Position numbers and translations under genes: made by a program. Of a DNA stretch of 64,000 nt, positions 13,201 through 21,524 are shown one piece after another. The notes under the pieces were generated by a model. The model had not been told where the DNA came from. It saw only the letters and a list, made by a program, of their open reading frames with translations, and did not search any database. Every line of letters starts with the position of its first letter. The first letter of the stretch is position 1. The stretch is from a virus. The DNA lies in IMG/VR virus record IMGVR_UViG_3300030451_002116, positions 1 through 64,000 of that record; one strand, 5' to 3'.

Positions 13201-14176
13201 AAAGACTTTGCCCTAAATCAAATGAAGTAGTGCTAAAACCATTCGTTGTTATATTAGAACTTCCAATCCATAATTGTGACCCTCCTGTAGCATTATACGC
13301 TTTTCCGGTAGTGCCAAACGTAGTCCAATCTTTAAACCAACGAACTGTAGTTAGTAAATACTTTGTATCGTAATTTAATTGATTTGGTATATCTAATCTG
13401 TCTTCATAAAAATACCAATTTGGTCTGGACACTGAGCAGAAACCATCATATTTTTCAGCAGTAGTATTTATTGCCGTATCTCCTCTTAAGCCATATGATA
13501 CAGCAACAATGTTTGTATTTGTTACTGCTGGCCCTTTATAGACTTCAAAGTTTGTACCCTCTGGTATTGCTGTGGGGTATCTAGGTTCAAACTCAAAACC
13601 ATCTCCATATTCATCATAAGTTATTATTGATTTAATTTTAGCAAAATGTGGCCTAATTGTTGGAGAAGTATCATCAGATATTTCTGGATTTATTAAAACA
13701 AAGTAGTCATAATTTTCTAGGTCTAGTCCTGAATCTGGTGCGCTACTTCCTCCTACTTTTTGACCTGTAACTGTTTGGTGTGTATCAAAGCAGCGTAACT
13801 TAAACGATTGTGTATCTTGTTTATTTTGCATATAGTTTTCTAATACTTCTGGATTTGTTGATGGAAGTATTCTATTGACTATCGCATTAGTGTTTGGATT
13901 ATGATTAGAAATATCGGGTTCATCTGTTGAGCCTACATCATAAGCAGATTTTCTTATTTCGTAGAACTGAGCAGATTTACCTTCATATTGTGTACCTAAA
14001 CTATGAGTAGTTCCTCCACCGGGATTATCCGTAACTGCCGGATTTAGCAAAATAGGATTTACAGAAACGTTTGTAAAGGCTTTGTTAAGATAATTTACCC
14101 TATTGGCCCATGTGTTTGCAAACGCATAGGTATCAGCAGTACCTATATTTGCTGGATAAATATAATTTACTGGCAT
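7208..14176 (-). CDS. giant tail-tip / baseplate hub protein (Tal-like)
   Basis: 2322 residues, very large for a hub protein. The C-terminal quarter has the signature of tail-hub proteins of the gp27/Tal class: a segment near residue 1970 (AETAIEQILEENDIEMDF), then a YQF-x-x-N-x-P-G-K-M-Q-I stretch, an LELENNTSLFDKANKVIV-type strand, and an AEARIKAEKLLA helix before a beta barrel (LKMDKKGFELMKAGDLVTL). The first three quarters are beta-rich and aromatic with no recognised domain, perhaps host-adhesion or carbohydrate-binding modules. It overlaps the next gene by ATGA and the preceding LamG-type protein by TAATG. Position after the tape measure and the small tail-tip protein supports a hub at the tail tip. 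Confidence 0.65.
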   Translation of the reverse strand: MPVNYIYPANIGTADTYAFANTWANRVNYLNKAFTNVSVNPILLNPAVTDNPGGGTTHSLGTQYEGKSAQFYEIRKSAYDVGSTDEPDISNHNPNTNAIVNRILPSTNPEVLENYMQNKQDTQSFKLRCFDTHQTVTGQKVGGSSAPDSGLDLENYDYFVLINPEISDDTSPTIRPHFAKIKSIITYDEYGDGFEFEPRYPTAIPEGTNFEVYKGPAVTNTNIVAVSYGLRGDTAINTTAEKYDGFCSVSRPNWYFYEDRLDIPNQLNYDTKYLLTTVRWFKDWTTFGTTGKAYNATGGSQLWIGSSNITTNGFSTTSFDLGQSLWRLGSGDEAGQRFHAGIIIGRDDSNNTITLDQVRTNFLAGLGVASTVQYGRTIHRAVFKTEKKYNSFIHDLGTLNQNAVLVDNTEIKDEANNEIDRNTTYTFNPSEWANAFRNHYRNAHDRTSEHTSFNATGAYSIIAADLSGPSRYLCFKDSQNRNNGVTNIISPTSLNSPQNRITQAATITSIDESGIKHIKMKENNKLVITTSLHRGSLSEYELPYLASTDTTSGQNIILQQILEGFDARNDSFLSAGDIIRFNNMFYRVSSVAAPTADKRTQAITVDKKKLINGSTWEAVGTLPVASNKSIFVRAWNGGLTGSMPIDTEGVYSSNSLARLTINNKTISKTKARLYNDKLMFLNKAFYGHNIPIDYGDSVNGHVKLQNPTKKFYVPSNNISFLYYMEGNYSIEETVFEGSIEDVSTRNENGHVVYTVTGRDDISSLLDNTINKNLERTSDIVYSTVNPMLDFTDALDGTYPVASVQNNGITVTDSSDVLQVLNKYDLVFYADSGNKFLGEVASVADNSGTTVITFTHNNRTTITNGNRALKFHRLGGTQNYITATKAMGSNIQDTIHTTDLSHLGNNGVSFITGLKNLYSGTTNTKTDLLYSSSTGKYSADESLGYDISSIKGISRGKDSCFAFKLANETRASTTIIPMQTISSISPYTITNMNTKDEANSLLTLAPTFPLVLGSLESNASDTLLGSGTGVTGVYLVNSNLPQGGFLHKLSPTIDSNYFFGDSVFRYTGLNRFKSGTIRQTYDSVYNDSDNKQNIQGYASAYKIDYSGSASAITADNSIASSANAVMGDLTHSQYPLRESNLWTGTHMGLTGGSADRKAPTEYVDNLSAVTTTPYELENIDYRAKKYEILGLGDFNIDSKLRHNNIGFAADSHEFTSFGLMLEDESVNGPSTSHTSYTGSSSIAQQRDADFDTMTIKSASITPSNMKRFGIMRLVEATFDWHFNPIDYESLPSTDKLEKLNHFKYPRLKVLYAGLCADFSNVSSSTTGYLTIKNAANNALSNVTLLAGDTIYRGKDGTVLAVAHQTITNDATLTLSNNTSNQIKLFYDAANDTTGDKIYIVRPKLFNTISEEDGQWGLNDLGNNGIYMPNVYLAIPYLHRSYIRHHLLKGASSSDTMNAHNLWISMIGESIDGLDGTGSFNYEDGDDRGQVSAFHQSKDWTGISSETYFHPSRVINGITRQTFGTNADAIQYMAHNNIHIFESCNVLFKDMRKVTKQRDANEAFTNPTSAVIDIDADDGSMKHTWSDSLGTISAALQDDVDQHSRVLRVNQLSSPDMALLGTKTRSHFLGQDSCRSDNANYGDREQKHSHSNTIDQRKGDIFQAQAAFKPKIDLSTQSINADNFTITLDVSSASSINSWIDFVPNLTGYYLVSDKLVGTNITLPDKDAFDGSSTTNKLSGEPIYVGKIISHSANTSGTYVSHTVKLDKTLNTSTHGKTFRLMRISETTFKDTPDFFDINKIFDTGLQYKYLTQNFITGEKELSENTLGDTEDSITASVTNDDLIYEEGLFAMYLVLDVDNIGNGYVERRTLTAAKSLFTNGQTLECHITDGENNETKFLNVESSTNRLRFTYDGKLSFNGIVSFGETFTITTHVKPKLTSAKRAYIGSTFIVGTDAETAIEQILEENDIEMDFSEKDFTYTNNIVSQNTTGTTITLENNAIGLSANDNIYNQDGKFIGKVASTSTNTITLAELDSGGADIEYKPKANDEIIVYNRKPLIVSSNFREEDVFGAVNSLAAKKGLEYQFVYNSPGKMQINKIDEFDSKRKFDISYKEGTVLELENNTSLFDKANKVIVIGDNVKAEVGVPKPKGNTKALKVVDPNIKNIAEARIKAEKLLAIHNSDAKKITLKMDKKGFELMKAGDLVTLSFENHNIKNEEFTVFEIENVMSGITTVTVGTFNKTIAERLSELGQKQQSGFGTLFSKNAKESVKVHYSFDDILLRENSLKYQITTPQGTVIGWTTTIGHISTIGAGNDIVTTTEIKL

Positions 14177-16917
14177 TAATCATCAAACCTATAATAAAAA
14201 ATAATGTCGTTTTGACCGGGTGAAAGTGTAGTAGATGTAATAGAAGGGTTCGCTTTGTTAGACATTGCTATTTCATATAGTTCTCCATAAAATTGTGTAG
14301 TATTATCAGCACCTTGTCCAATTCTACAGTCAGAATCATCCATTTCAAACTTAAAACCATTAGCATTAGAGTCTGTTATAGAAACGTTTGCTGCTTTAAC
14401 TAAAGAATTATTTAAATATAGTTCTACCCTGCCTGTAGTATCATTATAAATTAAAGTTACTTTATACATAGAATCAACGTATAACGCTTCTCTTGGTTGT
14501 GATGCGTAGACAATAGAAGATACTGTTGCTGTTGGGTCTGTTGATAATGTAACTTGCGTAGTGCTATCCACCGTTGATACTGCACCTACTGATTCTCCTG
14601 AAGTATTAAATATTTGTTCTCCTACTCCTATATTAGTTGTATCAATTCCACTCACTACTCTTATATTTCCTGTTTGCCAAGAACCAAAACTAACATTAGT
14701 ATAAGTTTCAGAAATTGCATAACTACCTCCTGCTTGACTTAATTGTATTTTTACTTCGTGATTGCTACTTGGGCTAGAAGCAGTTAGTTTTGAACCTAAA
14801 GAACTATTATTTATAGCAGTTATTAGATTAGATGCTGCTGCTGTAGTGCTGCCACCTATTTGAAAATAAGTAAAATCTCCGCTTGTAGAACCTGTGCTTT
14901 GAGAACCTAAATTAGATGCTTTAAATTTCAAAACAGTAGCACCATCAGGGCTTGTTATCTGAATAAATTCGTTTGGTGCAGAAGCATCAGAACCACCTGC
15001 AAAGTCTACTTTAGTAACAACACCAAGATTTTCTGTAATAGTAGTATTACCCGCAACACCTGCTGTTCCTTGTGTTAAATTAACTTTATTCTGGTCACTA
15101 CCATCATCTGATGCTGTTATATCTAAAGCACTTACACTATTAACTGCTGCTGCAAAATTAGCCCTATTAGAACCACCACCACTAGGAAGGCGATAAAGAA
15201 CATAAGTTACAGATGGATTCCCAAAAGTAATAGTAGAACCAGTGGCATTAGTAGATTTAGTTGCATGAGCCGCTAAAAACTTAGTAATTGTTCCATCACT
15301 ATCAACCAATTGAATAGCCTTAGTTGAAGGTTCATTAGCATTCTCTCCTCCAGAAAAATTGTTTACAGTTACATGAGTCATATTTGTTGTTTTAGTTATA
15401 GTATAATTATTGCCTGTTGTACCTGCGGCATCAACAGTTAAATTAAGCGGTAACGGAGAACCACTTCCGGTTGTAGCAGTAATTTGGGTATTTCCGTTAG
15501 AATGATTAATTGCTTGTGCTAGACCAGTGTAAGTGTTTGCTAATGTGCTTCCTTTTAAAAATGGAAAAACGGTATCACTACCTCTAGTTACTGAGGTTCC
15601 TACGGTAACTTCACTAGCATCAAAATAACCAGAAGGATAAGGATGATATTTTTTTGCACTACCTCCCGTTGTTATAGTAATAAAATTATTAGTTACTTGA
15701 ACTTCATCTACTCCACCTGCCATTTGAGCAACGGCAATAGATGAATTTGATGCCAAAGTTGTACCTATTGCTAATGAAGCATTAGTGTCTCCAACTCTGT
15801 TTGGCGCACTTCCTGTAAAGGCTGCTGTAAATGTTAATACAATGTTACCGGGATTTAAAGTTGGATTTGCGTCTGCGCCCGGATTAGAAATAACACCTGC
15901 CCAAAATGATGAATTGCCTCCTATTCCTTTGTAAAATTCACCTGCTGTATCTTCATTAGTTGTACCTATTAAGTAAGCAAAAGAATTTGCAGGCCAAGTA
16001 CCTGTCAATGGGTCACCAGATGAACCAGTAAAACCCTGACTTGCGCTTTGAGCAAACCATCTATATGTAATACCTGCTTCAGTTGTAACTAATATACAAT
16101 CTGTTGAGTTACTATTTGGTGTAGCATGGCTAGGATTAGAATAAAACTTTACTTGACCCACCTCTTTAACAGGATAAGTATCAACGCTAAAATTATTGTT
16201 AGGAGCAGTAATTGAAGCAGTAGCATTTTGAGCAGGGTAATATGATTGTGGCGTACCTGAAATAGTAACGCTTCCTGTTGCTTGAGCATCACTAGTATCT
16301 AATTCATTTGCAGAAAAAGCACTATCTATACTTATGGTATTAAAGGGTAAAGCATTTTGTGCAGAACTTCCTATCTGTCTTAAACTAGTAGATATACCAT
16401 CGTAATAACCCGTTGAATCATAATATCCATGTAAAGTATTATTGCTGGTTATAACAGCATTATCTGTTTTGACATATCTTGTTGCATTTGTAGCCTGTGG
16501 AAAATCAGCAACTAATTTCCATTCAGATGGCTGATTTATATTTGTTGTAGTAGCGTTTTCTAAATATAAATGCAAGTTCGTGTTATAAAATATTGACATC
16601 TTTTTATCATTCTGAGATGTACCAAATCTTTTATTGCTTTGATAATGAGTGGGGTTAGATACAGTGGCCCCCAATCTAGGAGAAGTTTTCCTAGAATCTA
16701 ATGTACCAAAACCCGTTGAGTGACTTCCATACCCATTTATGTCATATGGGGTAAGTATAGCCTCTAAAGTGAATACGTTTCTAGGAGACCATACACCTGC
16801 TCTTAATGCTAAATCTGTATCTGTATCATTATATTCAGAATAATCTAAATTAAGATATCCATCACATAGCATAGGGAAAACCAGTGCTTTAGTTTCTCCA
16901 ACGAATACTCCCGGCAT
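14176..16917 (-). CDS. tail protein: concanavalin/LamG-like shell split by tandem beta modules
   Basis: 913 residues. Residues 1-130 and about 790-913 read like the two halves of one jelly-roll (LamG/concanavalin) domain: an N-terminal NVFTLEAILTPYDIN strand, and a C-terminal YKVTLIYNDTTGRVELYLNNSLVK with a closing FYGELYEIAMSNK. Between them lie at least three copies of a roughly 130-residue module. Each copy runs from an I-x-x-x-D-G-x-x-x-x-F-x-A strand through an A-x-x-[FL]-x-x-A-[IV]-N helix to an NxTIT-like strand and an F-x-GG end. I have seen this kind of module in marine phage structural proteins. It lies between the 241-residue protein and the hub protein. Probably a virion appendage or adhesin. 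Confidence 0.6.
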   Translation of the reverse strand: MPGVFVGETKALVFPMLCDGYLNLDYSEYNDTDTDLALRAGVWSPRNVFTLEAILTPYDINGYGSHSTGFGTLDSRKTSPRLGATVSNPTHYQSNKRFGTSQNDKKMSIFYNTNLHLYLENATTTNINQPSEWKLVADFPQATNATRYVKTDNAVITSNNTLHGYYDSTGYYDGISTSLRQIGSSAQNALPFNTISIDSAFSANELDTSDAQATGSVTISGTPQSYYPAQNATASITAPNNNFSVDTYPVKEVGQVKFYSNPSHATPNSNSTDCILVTTEAGITYRWFAQSASQGFTGSSGDPLTGTWPANSFAYLIGTTNEDTAGEFYKGIGGNSSFWAGVISNPGADANPTLNPGNIVLTFTAAFTGSAPNRVGDTNASLAIGTTLASNSSIAVAQMAGGVDEVQVTNNFITITTGGSAKKYHPYPSGYFDASEVTVGTSVTRGSDTVFPFLKGSTLANTYTGLAQAINHSNGNTQITATTGSGSPLPLNLTVDAAGTTGNNYTITKTTNMTHVTVNNFSGGENANEPSTKAIQLVDSDGTITKFLAAHATKSTNATGSTITFGNPSVTYVLYRLPSGGGSNRANFAAAVNSVSALDITASDDGSDQNKVNLTQGTAGVAGNTTITENLGVVTKVDFAGGSDASAPNEFIQITSPDGATVLKFKASNLGSQSTGSTSGDFTYFQIGGSTTAAASNLITAINNSSLGSKLTASSPSSNHEVKIQLSQAGGSYAISETYTNVSFGSWQTGNIRVVSGIDTTNIGVGEQIFNTSGESVGAVSTVDSTTQVTLSTDPTATVSSIVYASQPREALYVDSMYKVTLIYNDTTGRVELYLNNSLVKAANVSITDSNANGFKFEMDDSDCRIGQGADNTTQFYGELYEIAMSNKANPSITSTTLSPGQNDIIFYYRFDD

Positions 16918-16926
16918 TTATATTCC

Positions 16927-17652
16927 TCAAAAGGTAGTGTTGATAAAGTCTGAAATTGCTGTAGATGCTTGAACAAACGTCATAGTAAAATTAATTGATG
17001 GTGCTGTAGTACCTGATAAGTCTGTTCCAACATCTGTAATAAATCCTTTAATACCTTTTATCTCTTGAGAAACCGAACTAATAGCATCAAACGTTCCGGT
17101 AGTTTCCCCAATAGACCAATCTGGAACATCATATTTTCTGTTAGCAAAGTTAAATGGTATAAGTGGTAGGTCTGCGTGTGCAGTATCATCAGTAATTCCT
17201 GCTCTCAAATCATATTCATCGTCATACCTACTAGGAATTAAAACTATTAATTTAGAAGGGTTTTGGTCTTCTTGTAAGAAAGAAGAATCAACATATGAAT
17301 GAAGTAATTGTGCTATCTCATAACTAGTTAATTTTGCTTGTTTAGGTGTATCACTACCTGACCTTTTATGAATTGTTTGGTCTGTAATGAATCCCTGTAA
17401 ACTGATTTGCTTTCTTGCCATACCTGCATCCATAACTAATGTAGTAGATTCTCCAGAAATCAATCCAGAGAAAGGAACCTCAAACGGCATGGTTGTCTTA
17501 GACGTACTGATATTTATTGATTCACAATATAGTCCTATTCTATTTGTATGAATAGTATTTTGATTATCATCTATTGGTGAGTTCACTCTTCTTGCTAACT
17601 CTAACATAACGTATGTTGCGCCTTCTGCTCTAATATCTTTAAAATCTGTCAT
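16927..17652 (-). CDS. tail-tip protein (distal-tail-like)
   Basis: 241 residues, immediately after the tape measure (TAATG overlap) and before the large adhesion proteins, the usual place of the distal tail or tail-initiator protein. Residues 40-90 contain a beta-rich segment (YCESINISTSKTTMPFEV, then a hydrophobic G-L-I strand) followed by KQISLQGFITDQTI, consistent with a tube-like beta fold. A C-terminal stretch, SINFTMTFVQASTAISDF, resembles the final strand of tail-tube-like proteins. I cannot name the family with certainty. The assignment rests mainly on gene order. Confidence 0.45.
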   Translation of the reverse strand: MTDFKDIRAEGATYVMLELARRVNSPIDDNQNTIHTNRIGLYCESINISTSKTTMPFEVPFSGLISGESTTLVMDAGMARKQISLQGFITDQTIHKRSGSDTPKQAKLTSYEIAQLLHSYVDSSFLQEDQNPSKLIVLIPSRYDDEYDLRAGITDDTAHADLPLIPFNFANRKYDVPDWSIGETTGTFDAISSVSQEIKGIKGFITDVGTDLSGTTAPSINFTMTFVQASTAISDFINTTF

Positions 17653-19073
17653 TATGCAAACCTCGTTTGGGCGGTGTTAGTTCTATTCATTCTTAAGTTT
17701 ATTTCTCTTGCGACCTTATTAGCCATATCTTTAACCTCTGCATCTGATGCTCCTATACGACCTTGAACATTTACTGTAATATTTGTTGTACCTGTCATAC
17801 TCTTAGATTCGTTGTTTGTATGTACTCTTGAACCTCTTGGCAAAGAAACTAATTCTGGGCCTCTTTCTCCTACTAATGTCATATTTTCAGATACAACTCC
17901 ACCTGTTGCCCTACCTCTAACTGCGCTTGCTATAGCACCTGAAACTGCGGCAGCAAGTAAATACCCTAATGCTACTAACCATCCACCTGTGGCAATAAAT
18001 GTAATTGCTGCCATTACTACCAATACAGCAGAAAGAATACCAAATACTACTTCACCGATTCGTTGTGATACCTTTTCTCCGTCTGCTAACTTACCGAACA
18101 TAAAGTTTACTGCTGACTCAATTACAGCAGTTACTAGACCAATACCTACCATGAATACTCCAATAAGTATTTGAAGTAATCCACCTATTACCTTTAAGAA
18201 ACTTGCACCAAATTTACCAAAATCACCCTGTAAAGCGGCAACAACCATTCCTATTATACCTCCAAGAATTGATACTATTCCTGTTAAGATTAATTTAAGA
18301 GATGCTAAAATTAGTTTCCTGCTTTCTTGGAAATGCGGCCAAAGTAATTTAAATATGTTTACTATGACTAGCAATCCAAGTAGGAAAACTGTACTCCACA
18401 AAAAGAAGGATTTTAGAAATTGCATTAGTCCTTTTAAGACAGGCCCAATTGCTTTAGCAAATGCATTTAATCGTTGTCGTTGTTTTATAAAAAATTGAGC
18501 AACAGGATTATCTTTTGCTGCATCTATCTCATCTTGGTCTAGTCTGCTTTGTGTTACTCTGTCTTGTGCTTCAGTTAGTTTACCGTATTGGTTTTCTAAC
18601 ATAGCCTTAGTTGTTTTCTGAGCATCTTTTAGTATTTCTGCTTGTCTCTCTAAATCATTAGCAAATGTAATTTTACCTTCTTTCTCTAATGCTTCAACAT
18701 ATTTTTCAGATGCTTGTGTTATCGCACCGTATTCTTTAACAGTTCTTCTTGCTGTCTCAGACCAAGTTTCTAAATCCATTGACCCATCAATTAAGTCTGT
18801 ATTTAGGTTTTCTAATGCCTCGCTTAATTGAACTTGAGCATTGATGCTTTCCATCATATATTTATTTCCTTTTGATTGACCATCGTAATACATTACAAAT
18901 GCATCGGTAACTGCTCTTAACTTATTCTGTAAAGCCCAGAAATTAGGTAAAATACCCGATGCTGAACGACTAATAATAGTCCAAAACTTTGATTTGTTAA
19001 GACCAGTCATTACATCTTGTAAACCAGTAGATTGTTTGGAAAGGGCTTCAATAGAAGCGGCTATTGAATACAT
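17652..19073 (-). CDS. tail tape measure protein
   Basis: 473 residues. The N-terminal half is helical and coiled-coil-rich (about residues 60-190). Residues about 210-375 hold several hydrophobic helices rich in G, A, I, L and V (for example LGLLVIVNIFKLLWP and GIIGMVVAAL). Near residue 395 comes the hallmark tape-measure C-terminal motif VGERGPELVSLPRGSRV. It lies directly after the G/GT chaperone genes, as in lambda-like tails. At about 0.15 nm per residue its length would set a tail of roughly 70 nm. That figure is a rule-of-thumb inference, not a measurement. Confidence 0.88.
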   Translation of the reverse strand: MYSIAASIEALSKQSTGLQDVMTGLNKSKFWTIISRSASGILPNFWALQNKLRAVTDAFVMYYDGQSKGNKYMMESINAQVQLSEALENLNTDLIDGSMDLETWSETARRTVKEYGAITQASEKYVEALEKEGKITFANDLERQAEILKDAQKTTKAMLENQYGKLTEAQDRVTQSRLDQDEIDAAKDNPVAQFFIKQRQRLNAFAKAIGPVLKGLMQFLKSFFLWSTVFLLGLLVIVNIFKLLWPHFQESRKLILASLKLILTGIVSILGGIIGMVVAALQGDFGKFGASFLKVIGGLLQILIGVFMVGIGLVTAVIESAVNFMFGKLADGEKVSQRIGEVVFGILSAVLVVMAAITFIATGGWLVALGYLLAAAVSGAIASAVRGRATGGVVSENMTLVGERGPELVSLPRGSRVHTNNESKSMTGTTNITVNVQGRIGASDAEVKDMANKVAREINLRMNRTNTAQTRFA

Positions 19074-19095
19074 CCTGTCTTCTACTGAAATCTAA

Positions 19096-19664
19096 TCACC
19101 CTTTCCGTTGTGCCTTTTTAATTTCGTCTGCTTCTATTTCTTTAACAGCCCCATGTACCGACATAAATTTACTAATTGTTTTTATTGGAGTGTGTTGTGC
19201 TTCATATGGGTTTATATTAAACGCTTGGCAATAACTATACAATAAAACATCTAATGCTATTTCTGGTTCTACTTTTCTTCCTAATAAGGCATTTTTATAT
19301 ATCTTTAATTTCCCATATCATCCCCTAATGAATCCGTTAGGGGGTTTGGTAGTATTTCTTTTAATTGCGCTCCTACATATGGAGACAATCGCAAAAGTTC
19401 TATTCCAGACAGTTGCGGTTCTGTTTTTTCTATGAAGTTTTCTACCATAAACTTCCACATCTTGTTCATATCTATTTCCATTCCTTGTGTTTTTGGGTCA
19501 AGTTTCATAACGCTTGACATCGCTTGCTCGACTTGGAGCCATGTGGGTTCTTTGACCCACACTTTCATATATTCATCACTATCGGGAGCAACCTTCAAGT
19601 GATGGCATTCAGTTTCAACTGCTGTAAACAGTCTATTCTTATCACTAACTATTTTTCTTTCCAT
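19096..19664 (-). CDS. tail assembly chaperone GT (programmed -1 frameshift product)
   Basis: The 119-residue chaperone frame (19305-19664) ends in ...ATG GGA AAT TAA. Slipping back one base on G-GGA-AAT leads into a frame that stays open for 70 more codons and stops with TGA at 19096-19098. The extension (starting LKIYKNALLGRKVEPE and ending KAQRKG) has no start codon or ribosome-binding site of its own at its head, and sits exactly between the chaperone and the tape measure. This is the lambda gpG/gpGT arrangement. The fusion would be about 189 residues. Its role would be to bind tape-measure and tube proteins during tail assembly. Confidence 0.75.
19305..19664 (-). CDS. tail assembly chaperone G
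   Basis: 119 residues from ATG at 19662-19664. I chose this start because AGGTGG lies 8 bases upstream; a GTG four codons earlier would overlap that ribosome-binding site. The protein is acidic-helical with EPTWLQVEQAMSSVMKLDP in the middle and LLRLSPYVGAQL near the end. Its position (tube protein, this gene, tape measure) and its frameshift extension identify it as the G-type chaperone. A likely promoter lies upstream (TATA-like box at 19731-19740). Confidence 0.7.
   Translation of the reverse strand: MERKIVSDKNRLFTAVETECHHLKVAPDSDEYMKVWVKEPTWLQVEQAMSSVMKLDPKTQGMEIDMNKMWKFMVENFIEKTEPQLSGIELLRLSPYVGAQLKEILPNPLTDSLGDDMGN
19308..19314 (-). other. -1 frameshift slippery heptamer GGGAAAT
   Basis: The sequence fits X-XXY-YYZ in the zero frame (G GGA AAT) and lies immediately before the TAA stop at 19305-19307. 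Slippage gives GGG AAA and then TTA AAG ATA. It is the only obvious heptamer in the 3' part of the gene. I did not find a strong downstream pseudoknot by eye, and the following DNA is AT-rich. Confidence 0.7.
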
Positions 19665-19883
19665 AGTTTTTTCCACCTACAATATAACTAACAAACAAAC
19701 AAACGTATTGTTAGTGGAATCTGAGATTTGATTATAAAATAATTATTAAATGCCTCCGAGGATGGTATTTATCCCACCCTAAATTCGCACAACACCCCTC
19801 ATATTCGGGAATCGTGACGTAGAAATTGACCTCCGCTTTCTTAAAAAAATTTAGTTTTGAGTTGAATATCTCTTAAGGCTTGT
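19665..19883 (-). promoter_or_regulatory. intergenic region: tube-gene terminator plus chaperone promoter (putative)
   Basis: About 220 bases without a gene, in an operon that otherwise has almost no gaps. Read on the minus strand it begins, just below the tube-gene stop, with an oligo-T run (ACTAAATTTTTTTAAG, near 19840-19855), the kind of signal that ends archaeal transcripts. An AT-rich box, ATTTTATAAT, follows at 19731-19740, about 67-76 bases upstream of the chaperone ATG. The layout suggests that the very abundant tail-tube transcript is ended here and a new one begins. Confidence 0.45.
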
Positions 19884-21512
19884 TTACCCCTGTATTATCC
19901 AGTTTCCGTTGTATTGACAACCATTGGTTGCGAGGGTTCGTGCCGAGACTGAAACCGCAACTTCTAATTGTCCTTTATCATCTGGAAACGGAATGTCCAC
20001 AGAAGTCGTCAAATAGTTATCAAACTTAAATTTAATAAATTCCCCGGTTGACTTGGTAAACTCTAACTCAATTAACTCATCAGTCGTTGCTGTGTCCGAT
20101 GTTTCATTTTGCTTTCTTAACTCTTCCCATATACTTCTATCAGTTATAAGTAAGTTTAGGTTTAAATCATAAGTTCTTTGACCTGTAATGTGAGCAGAAG
20201 TAATAGTCCTGTCATAGTTTCCAATGAATCTTTGAGCAGTTAGGTTGTTAGATATTGCTAAACTTCCGCTTTTGACTCTAGCCATTTGTTGACCAAATAT
20301 CTTAATAGAACCATCAGAAAACATGAAAGGATTTATATCCTCTAAGTCTGTACCTGCATAGTTTACTAATTCACTAGCAGTTTCTATACCTCTCTTTGGA
20401 ACATAATTAGTTTCACAATCATGTGCTTTTCTTGCCATAGCACTTATAGAAGCCATTACTTCTTGACCTTCATCGAAGTTTAAAGTAAATGAGTTTACTT
20501 GGCATCCCGTATAAACTCTACAAAACATGCTTTCTTTATTTGTATCTACTTTAAACGTACTTCCGGTAAGACCATGCTTTTCATTTGTTATTTCTAAAGC
20601 AAACGATGGCAAATCACCTGAATCATTTTCTGTAATAGTATACAAAATATCTGGATATATACCATTAGTAGTATTAATTGCTTGATAGTTAGTTAAAGTG
20701 CCACCACCGGGATATGACGCTAAAGGAGGAAACAGTCTCTTTACTGTTTGACTTCCATCATAATCATCTAATACTCTATGGAATGTTGCATCAGCAGTGT
20801 TTCCTGTAATATGAGAATAAAAGCGGTCTGTGATTAAAGTATCTCCTGCTTCATTATCAGTTCCCCCTAATGATGAGGTTACATATGTCATATCTCCAAG
20901 CGCATAATACAACCAAGAACCATTGTTTAAAGCAACATCAAAAGATGCTTCTCCTAAATTTTCTGCCGCCTTATATTGGAAACCATAGTTTCTTGTTCCT
21001 CCCATTGCTAGATTAACTTGTTTCATTTCTACATCTACAGTAGGTGGTGTAATTGTATTAACTATTCCTAGCCAATGGTCTGCTGATAGTTTTATATCAG
21101 TGTCATTAGACGCAGGTGCAGGTAAAGGCGCACCATATCCATGAATAACTATCTTCATTCTGTTGTTTGCAGTCGTGCTTATTTGTTGGTTAAAGGTAAT
21201 TTTAGATGAGTCATTAGATTTAATTCTAAGAGTTTGTGCCGCAGCAACAGGACTTAAATCAGAACCATTTTGGTCTTTTTCTGTAATAGTGGCTAAACAA
21301 CCCCTATACAAATTTGTTGCCAATTTTATTCGGGTAGTTGCTGTAATCTTAACTGTGTCAAAACTACTACCTGTTATTGTTCCATTACTCGTTGATACAA
21401 TCAACGTTCCGTTCTTACTGCTCTCATTTATTAATGCACCCAAATCAAATTCTAATTCAGGTATCATAGTTGCAGATAATCCTGCACCTGTATATACTTC
21501 ATTATTTACCAT
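19884..21512 (-). CDS. major tail (tube) protein
   Basis: 542 residues, located before the G/GT chaperones and after the tail terminator, the standard place of the tube protein. It is beta-rich. The C-terminal third has alternating strands typical of tube subunits, such as VNSFTLNFDEGQEVMASISAMARK, here cited only by its ends at about residues 332-356, then SGSLAISNNLTAQRF and a closing GQLEVAVSVSARTLA. The length is greater than a typical 170-260-residue tube protein, which suggests one or two extra surface domains in the N-terminal half. No tag or zinc motif is present. Confidence 0.65.
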   Translation of the reverse strand: MVNNEVYTGAGLSATMIPELEFDLGALINESSKNGTLIVSTSNGTITGSSFDTVKITATTRIKLATNLYRGCLATITEKDQNGSDLSPVAAAQTLRIKSNDSSKITFNQQISTTANNRMKIVIHGYGAPLPAPASNDTDIKLSADHWLGIVNTITPPTVDVEMKQVNLAMGGTRNYGFQYKAAENLGEASFDVALNNGSWLYYALGDMTYVTSSLGGTDNEAGDTLITDRFYSHITGNTADATFHRVLDDYDGSQTVKRLFPPLASYPGGGTLTNYQAINTTNGIYPDILYTITENDSGDLPSFALEITNEKHGLTGSTFKVDTNKESMFCRVYTGCQVNSFTLNFDEGQEVMASISAMARKAHDCETNYVPKRGIETASELVNYAGTDLEDINPFMFSDGSIKIFGQQMARVKSGSLAISNNLTAQRFIGNYDRTITSAHITGQRTYDLNLNLLITDRSIWEELRKQNETSDTATTDELIELEFTKSTGEFIKFKFDNYLTTSVDIPFPDDKGQLEVAVSVSARTLATNGCQYNGNWIIQG

Positions 21513-21524
21513 TTTACCAACCTA

